Source: Spirochaetales bacterium
GTDB taxonomy: Bacteria; Spirochaetota; Spirochaetia; DSM-27196; SLST01
Direction: 5' to 3'
Assembly (NCBI GenBank): GCA_030642995.1
Contig: DAOWMR010000188.1
Coordinates: 1-6,023, forward strand
DNA: 6,023 bases
Below are positions 1 through 3,834 of this stretch, in pieces. Both the position numbers and the translations under genes were made by a program. Each line of letters opens with the position of its first letter. Position 1 is the first letter of the stretch. The notes beneath the pieces were generated by a model. The model was not told the origin of the DNA. It did not search any database and worked only from the letters and a program-made list of their open reading frames with translations.

Positions 1-837
1 GGAGGACGGTTTCTGCCTCGGACGGCCGGATTTACCGTTCGGGGTGTGTTCACCAGCGGCTATCAGGATCTGGATCGACTGTGGGTAATCATTCCGTTCG
101 AGCGCGGATTCAATCTGCTCCCCGACAATATCGCGCGTCAGTTGATCGGCGTGAAGATCACCGATCCTCTCGTCCTTCCCAATCCGCTCTACCATCCGCC
201 GGCGAACGCCAGGGGTCGGGAAATAGAGCAGGCAGCCGGGGCTACGCTGTCGGCGGTTCGTGATATCGGCGGAACCAACTGGCGCGTGGCGACATGGTTT
301 GAGCTCGAGCGGTCAAAGTACATGAGTTTCAAAACCACGAAGAATCTTCTCGTATTCATCATGGTGCTCATCGTGCTCGTCGCCGCAGTGAACATATCCT
401 CAACGCTCGTCATGCTTGTGCTGGAGAAACAGGACGAAATTGCTATTCTCAAGAGCCTTGGCGCTTCCCCCGCGGGGATTCGGCGTCTGTTCGTGATTGC
501 CGGGTTCCTCCTCGGGAGCGCCGGCACGGCCGTCGGTATATCCGTTGGCCTGTTGCTGGCTGTGTACATCAATCAACTGCTCTACGCTCTCGAGTGGCTG
601 CTCAATGCGGCTGCGACCGCGGGCTCGTGGCTCGCTCAACCCTTCACTGATCTCTCGGCGCCCACAATCGAACTGCTGTCCGGTGATTATTATCTGGAGT
701 CAATACCATTTGCGCTACGGGGCGCCGACGTGCTCCTGATCGCATCCTTGAGCATCCTGCTCTCAACGGCAGCGGCGTACTTCCCGGCCCGGCGGGCCGC
801 CCGGCTCAGACCGCTCGAGATCTTGCAGAAGAGATAG
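1..837 (+). CDS. LolC/LolE-family lipoprotein-releasing ABC transporter permease (5' end outside window)
   Basis: The frame is open from base 1, so this is the C-terminal 278 residues of a longer protein; the family is usually about 400-420 residues, so the first membrane helix and much of the periplasmic domain lie upstream. An internal GTG at 46 could be mistaken for a start, but the sequence before it (RFLPRTAGFTVRGVF) is ordinary periplasmic-domain sequence. Visible are three hydrophobic segments at about residues 115-141, 165-194 and 242-261, the cytoplasmic FtsX/MacB loop EKQDEIAILKSLGAS (142-156) that contacts the ATPase, and the typical C-terminal PARRAARLRPLEIL (262-275). By family, LolC/E with the LolD ATPase extracts lipoproteins from the inner membrane for delivery to the outer membrane. 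I cannot separate LolC from LolE, and another MacB-like exporter is possible, though WRVATWFELERSKYMSF before the second helix resembles LolE. No lolD is in view. serS follows after 38 bases with no terminator between. Confidence 0.85.
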   Translation, partial: GGRFLPRTAGFTVRGVFTSGYQDLDRLWVIIPFERGFNLLPDNIARQLIGVKITDPLVLPNPLYHPPANARGREIEQAAGATLSAVRDIGGTNWRVATWFELERSKYMSFKTTKNLLVFIMVLIVLVAAVNISSTLVMLVLEKQDEIAILKSLGASPAGIRRLFVIAGFLLGSAGTAVGISVGLLLAVYINQLLYALEWLLNAAATAGSWLAQPFTDLSAPTIELLSGDYYLESIPFALRGADVLLIASLSILLSTAAAYFPARRAARLRPLEILQKR

Positions 838-875
838 TGTGGACGATCACCGCCCACCGAGTGTAATCTCTGCCA

Positions 876-2159
876 ATGATCGACATCAACCTTATTCGAA
901 ACGAGACCGAGCGCGTTGAAACCGCACTGCGCAAACGCATGGATGAGGTGGATCTCTCATCTATCGTATCCATGGACAATCGACGTCGAGAGCTCATCGG
1001 TGCTGCCGACGAACTCAAAGCTCGGCGCAATACGGTGTCTGCGGACATTCCTCGGTTGAAGAAGGCTGGTGAGGATGTATCGGCTCTTCTGGCCGAGATG
1101 AAAGAAGTCTCTGCGTCTATAAAGTCAATGGACGGGGAACTCCGCGCGTTGGAGGACTCAATTCGCCGGGAACTCGCCGCACTCCCAAACCTGCCCGACG
1201 ATGATGTAGCGGCCGGGGGCAAGGAGGCAAACGAGCAGCTGCGTTCATGGGGCGAGCAGCCGGTGTTCAATTTCCCGACCCGCGACCATATTGAACTCGT
1301 CGGAATGCTTGGGCTCGTAGACTACGAGCGCGGCGTGAAAATGGGCGGGACCGGTTTCTGGCTCTACAGTGGAGTGGGGGCGCGTCTTGAGTGGGCGTTG
1401 CTCAACTTCTTCATAGACGAACACCTCGCGGACGGCTACGAGTTTGTCTTGCCGCCCCACATCCTGAACTACGAGTGCGGCTTCACGGCCGGGCAGTTTC
1501 CGAAATTTGAAGATGATGTCTTCCAACTCCGACAGGACGATCCTTCGGCGGCGACGCAGTTCATTCTCCCCACCGCGGAGACCGCGCTCGTCAACTTCCA
1601 TCGTGACGAGATATTGTCCGAGGACGAGTTGCCGAAGAAGTACTTTGCGTATACCCCGTGTTACCGCAAGGAAGCCGGGAGCTACCGGTCGCAGGAGCGG
1701 GGGATGATTCGTGGTCACCAGTTCAACAAAGTTGAGATGTTCCAGTTCACGCGGCCGGAAGACTCAGGCGCCGCCTTCGATGAGCTTCTCGGGAAGGCCG
1801 AGAGCCTGGTCCAACAACTCGGATTGCACTACCGCGTGAGCAAGCTCGCTGCGCGCGACGTTTCGGCTTCAATGGCCAGGACCTATGATATTGAGGTCTG
1901 GATCCCGAGCATGAACGAGTACAAAGAAATCAGTTCGGTATCCAATGCGCGTGACTACCAGGCCCGCCGGGGCAACATTCGTTACCGTCCGGAGGGGCAG
2001 AAGCGGACCGATTTCATCCATTCTCTGAACGCCTCGGGCCTGGCCACGAGCCGAGTGATTCCGGCTCTCGTGGAACAGTTCCAGGGCGATGACGGCAGTG
2101 TCGTGCTGCCGGATGTTCTGGCCGATCGACTTGGCATGAAGACCTTGCCCCCCGCGTAA
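876..2159 (+). CDS. serS: Seryl-tRNA synthetase
   Basis: Cytoplasmic class II aminoacyl-tRNA synthetase that charges tRNA-Ser (and tRNA-Sec where present) with serine using ATP. The 427 residues match the usual bacterial length. The N-terminus MIDINLIRNE and the charged helical stretch at about 25-100 form the long antiparallel coiled-coil arm that grips the tRNA-Ser extra arm. The catalytic domain shows the serine-binding PTAE (232-235), motif 2 (YRKEAGS at 263-269 and RGMIRGHQFNKVE at 275-287), the segment TYDIEVWIP (336-344), EISSVSNARDYQARR (351-365) and motif 3 (GLATSRVIPALVEQFQ, 388-403). The local variant GFTAGQFPKFE (202-212), where many bacteria have MYGTGQLPKFE, and ATSR instead of AVGR in motif 3 fit a spirochaete-type branch (from memory). 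The ATG at 876 gives the canonical N-terminus but has only a weak upstream GAGTG (859-863). The stop codon lies inside the loop of a terminator hairpin. Confidence 0.97.
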   Translation: MIDINLIRNETERVETALRKRMDEVDLSSIVSMDNRRRELIGAADELKARRNTVSADIPRLKKAGEDVSALLAEMKEVSASIKSMDGELRALEDSIRRELAALPNLPDDDVAAGGKEANEQLRSWGEQPVFNFPTRDHIELVGMLGLVDYERGVKMGGTGFWLYSGVGARLEWALLNFFIDEHLADGYEFVLPPHILNYECGFTAGQFPKFEDDVFQLRQDDPSAATQFILPTAETALVNFHRDEILSEDELPKKYFAYTPCYRKEAGSYRSQERGMIRGHQFNKVEMFQFTRPEDSGAAFDELLGKAESLVQQLGLHYRVSKLAARDVSASMARTYDIEVWIPSMNEYKEISSVSNARDYQARRGNIRYRPEGQKRTDFIHSLNASGLATSRVIPALVEQFQGDDGSVVLPDVLADRLGMKTLPPA

Positions 2160-2177
2160 ACGGGGCGCGAGTTTTTT
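2144..2177 (+). terminator. Rho-independent terminator overlapping the 3' end of serS
   Basis: Bases 2144-2154 pair with 2161-2171: ten of eleven positions pair (one G-T wobble at 2146/2169 and one C-C mismatch at 2149/2166), with five consecutive G-C pairs closing a six-base loop, CGTAAA. The stem is followed directly by six T residues (2172-2177). The serS TAA stop codon (2157-2159) is in the loop, so the upstream arm of the hairpin is coding sequence for the last SerRS residues. It probably ends the permease-serS transcript before mcsA. Confidence 0.85.
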
Positions 2178-2202
2178 CTCGTGATCGCAGAAACTACACT
2201 GC

Positions 2203-2230
2203 GTGCCAACCGATTTTTCACTACTATAGG
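2203..2230 (+). promoter_or_regulatory. Possible promoter for the mcsA-mcsB-clpC operon (weak)
   Basis: Between the terminator and mcsA there are only about 57 bases. The best sigma-70-like pair I can see is GTGCCA (2203-2208, 4 of 6 matches to TTGACA), a 16-base spacer and TATAGG (2225-2230, 4 of 6 matches to TATAAT); the overlapping TACTAT at 2222-2227 is an alternative -10. Either would start transcription at or within a few bases of the mcsA ATG (2235). No CtsR heptad repeats, CIRCE inverted repeat or sigma-32-like -10 box is visible. The assignment rests on weak matches and position after a terminator; the operon could also be fed by read-through. Confidence 0.25.
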
Positions 2231-2234
2231 TGTG

Positions 2235-2729
2235 ATGACAGACAGACGATGCGACGGGTGCGGCAAGCCGGGCGGCCACGTCCGAATCCATCAATCCAAC
2301 GGAAGTGAGTTTCGAGAACTCTGGCTGTGCAGCAGCTGCGCACGCCTGGTTGGCGCGGAGCAATCCTTGCCTGCCTTTGGCCCGACAGTAGGCGAGCTCC
2401 TTGGAACCCTCGTCGGCGACGCTGGGATCCAGGCATGTCCGAACTGTGGGACCCAATTCAAACAGGTTAGACAGACCGGTCAGGTGGGGTGTGCCGAGTG
2501 CTACCACGTATTCAGGACCCGGATTCAGCTCCTGCTCTCGCAGGTGGGTCTTGTTGACCCTCATTCGGGGAGATACCCCAATCGACTTGCCTCTTACCGG
2601 AGACTCCTTGTGGATCGGGTCGCAATGAAGGATGACCTGAAGGCAGCGCTCGGCCGCGAGGACTATGAGCAGGCTGCAGAGCTCCGTGATCAGATCCAGA
2701 TGATGGAGGCTGCGGACGACGATGAATGA
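2235..2729 (+). CDS. mcsA: McsA-type zinc-finger/UVR protein, activator of McsB and ClpC partner
   Basis: Cytoplasmic protein of 164 residues, slightly shorter than Bacillus McsA. It has four CxxC pairs arranged as in McsA: C6/C9, C32/C35, C68/C71 (CPNCGTQFKQVRQTG) and C86/C89 (GCAECYHVF), expected to bind zinc, and a C-terminal UVR motif (LGREDYEQAAELRDQIQMME, 139-158) followed by an acidic tail DDDE. In Firmicutes McsA stimulates the arginine kinase McsB and helps load ClpC; the UVR motif resembles that in the ClpC middle domain encoded two genes downstream. I chose ATG 2235 because it places the first CxxC near the N-terminus as in the family; an in-frame GTG at 2181 would add 18 unsupported residues right after the terminator T-tract and has no ribosome binding site. 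The AGG at 2228-2230 is closer to the ATG than ideal. The stop overlaps the mcsB start by 8 bases, implying translational coupling. Confidence 0.92.
   Translation: MTDRRCDGCGKPGGHVRIHQSNGSEFRELWLCSSCARLVGAEQSLPAFGPTVGELLGTLVGDAGIQACPNCGTQFKQVRQTGQVGCAECYHVFRTRIQLLLSQVGLVDPHSGRYPNRLASYRRLLVDRVAMKDDLKAALGREDYEQAAELRDQIQMMEAADDDE
2705..2709 (+). promoter_or_regulatory. Shine-Dalgarno sequence for mcsB inside mcsA
   Basis: GGAGG lies within the last codons of mcsA, 12 bases before the mcsB ATG at 2722. The spacing is longer than optimal, so mcsB translation probably also relies on coupling through the 8-base overlap (ATG at 2722-2724, mcsA TGA at 2727-2729). This supports the 2722 start. Confidence 0.55.
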
Positions 2730-3801
2730 CCTCTCATCATTGATCCGAAAGACCAGTTGGTTCTCAACTTCGGATGAGGATACAGACGTTGCAATCTCCT
2801 CTCGTGTCAGGCTGTCGCGGAATCTTTCCGATCATGCATACCCGAGTCTCTCCCGTTCACCGGGAGAAGAGCCCAGTGATGCAGACGCGGTAACGGAACT
2901 CATTGGGGAGACGGTGCGAGCGGAACTCATGCCCGACGTGTTTGACGCCGAATCACTGGAGGTTCAGCCATTCAAGCTTGAGCCACTGGTGAGCCAACTC
3001 CTCATTGAACGACGTCTCGTGGACGAACCGATGCCGCAGCGGTTGTTTGTCAGCAGCGACGAGTCGCTCGCTATCGCGATTGGCGCGATGGATCACCTCC
3101 GAATCTCGACATTGCTGCACGGCATCCACATTGACGCAGCACTCGCCGCAGCACAGGCCATAGACAAGAAACTTGAAGGCAGTCTGAACTTTGCGGTGAG
3201 CCTGGATCTCGGTTATCTGAGCACCAGCATCATGAATCTCGGCACTGCGCTTCGCGCGTCAGTGCTCGTGTATCTCCCCGCGCTCTCTCGGCTGGGGCGC
3301 ATCGACGAGGTGCAACGAAGCATCCGTGCTTCGGATTTTGATCTCACTCCCGATGATCAGTTCACCGTTGACGACGGTGAATCGGGAGTCTTTCGATTGT
3401 CAAATCGTCGAACACTGGGGTTTGAAGAGAACGTTCTCGCCAGCAAACTTGAAGACCACGCGCGGGCGTTGGTACATTATGAGCGAGTTGCTCGGGAAGA
3501 GCTTGTAGAAACAGGTGGTCCCGAGTTGCAAGATTCGGCGTACCGATCGCTCGGCATACTGCGACATGCGCGCCGTTTGGAAGCGGATGAGACGCTTACG
3601 CTGTTGAGTTCTCTCCGGCTGGGGATTGTTGCAGAACTGGTGAGTGATGTTGCGGCGGAGATCGTGACATCTCTCTTTTTTTTGAGCCGTGATAGCCATA
3701 TTCGTGCCGTGATACAACAGACTGGCGGGGCGGACGGCGATGGAGACGAGAATATACAGTCGGCCCGTGCACGGCTCGTTCGCGAGGCGCTGGCCGGCTG
3801 A
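2722..3801 (+). CDS. mcsB: McsB-family protein (ATP:guanido phosphotransferase fold) with degenerate catalytic motifs; possible pseudokinase
   Basis: 359 residues, the usual McsB length, and in the usual place between mcsA and clpC. Family McsB phosphorylates arginine in proteins to mark them for ClpCP. Retained landmarks are SSRVRLSRNL (26-35), DHLRIS (124-129), LGYLS (163-167), NLGT-LRAS (172-180), LSNRRTLG (226-233) and LSSLRLGI (295-302), so the fold and several nucleotide-binding arginines (R28, R30, R127, R178) remain. Key catalytic elements differ: the family NEED is GAMD (121-124), so both glutamates are gone; the active-site SCPTN is TSIMN (168-172), with Ser169 for the cysteine; the GEGxEA loop is replaced by an acidic stretch around 211-221 and its arginine is missing. 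Near the C-terminus the allosteric RDxxRA motif reads IQSARA (345-350). The reading frame is intact, so this is not a pseudogene by frameshift. It may act as a non-catalytic adaptor for ClpC, or use altered chemistry; orthology to McsB is firm, kinase activity is doubtful. Confidence 0.9.
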   Translation: MNDLSSLIRKTSWFSTSDEDTDVAISSRVRLSRNLSDHAYPSLSRSPGEEPSDADAVTELIGETVRAELMPDVFDAESLEVQPFKLEPLVSQLLIERRLVDEPMPQRLFVSSDESLAIAIGAMDHLRISTLLHGIHIDAALAAAQAIDKKLEGSLNFAVSLDLGYLSTSIMNLGTALRASVLVYLPALSRLGRIDEVQRSIRASDFDLTPDDQFTVDDGESGVFRLSNRRTLGFEENVLASKLEDHARALVHYERVAREELVETGGPELQDSAYRSLGILRHARRLEADETLTLLSSLRLGIVAELVSDVAAEIVTSLFFLSRDSHIRAVIQQTGGADGDGDENIQSARARLVREALAG

Positions 3802-3808
3802 GACTATA

Positions 3809-3822
3809 CCCTCAGGTGAGGG
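3809..3822 (+). promoter_or_regulatory. Small hairpin just upstream of the clpC ribosome binding site
   Basis: In the 33-base mcsB-clpC gap, CCCTC (3809-3813) can pair with GAGGG (3818-3822) around an AGGT loop, ending two bases before the GGGAGG Shine-Dalgarno. CCTC (3810-3813) could instead pair with GAGG within the Shine-Dalgarno (3827-3830), so two exclusive pairings exist. There is no T-tract, so it is not a terminator. A role in tuning clpC translation is only a suggestion; a five-pair stem can occur by chance. Confidence 0.25.
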
Positions 3823-3824
3823 GT

Positions 3825-3830
3825 GGGAGG
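3825..3830 (+). promoter_or_regulatory. Strong Shine-Dalgarno sequence for clpC
   Basis: GGGAGG lies four bases before the ATG at 3835, the best ribosome binding site in the window, and fixes the clpC start. It is consistent with clpC being translated independently of, and perhaps more strongly than, mcsA and mcsB from the same message. Confidence 0.75.
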
Positions 3831-3834
3831 TACC

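Noticed and set aside
46..48. GTG at 46 as the start of the permease gene
   Set aside because: The frame is open to base 1 with sequence typical of the LolC/E periplasmic domain, and a start here would lack the first membrane helix.
838..875. Terminator or promoter between the permease gene and serS
   Set aside because: Only a weak short inverted repeat (GTGG/CCAC) without T-tract and no convincing -35/-10 pair is visible in the 38 bases.
2181..2234. GTG at 2181 as an earlier mcsA start
   Set aside because: It follows directly after the terminator T-tract, has no ribosome binding site, and adds 18 residues not expected in McsA, whose zinc motif is near the N-terminus.
1869..2564. A 231-residue - strand frame across serS and mcsA
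   Set aside because: Antisense shadow of two well-identified genes; its composition looks like the reverse of their codons and no family is recognisable.
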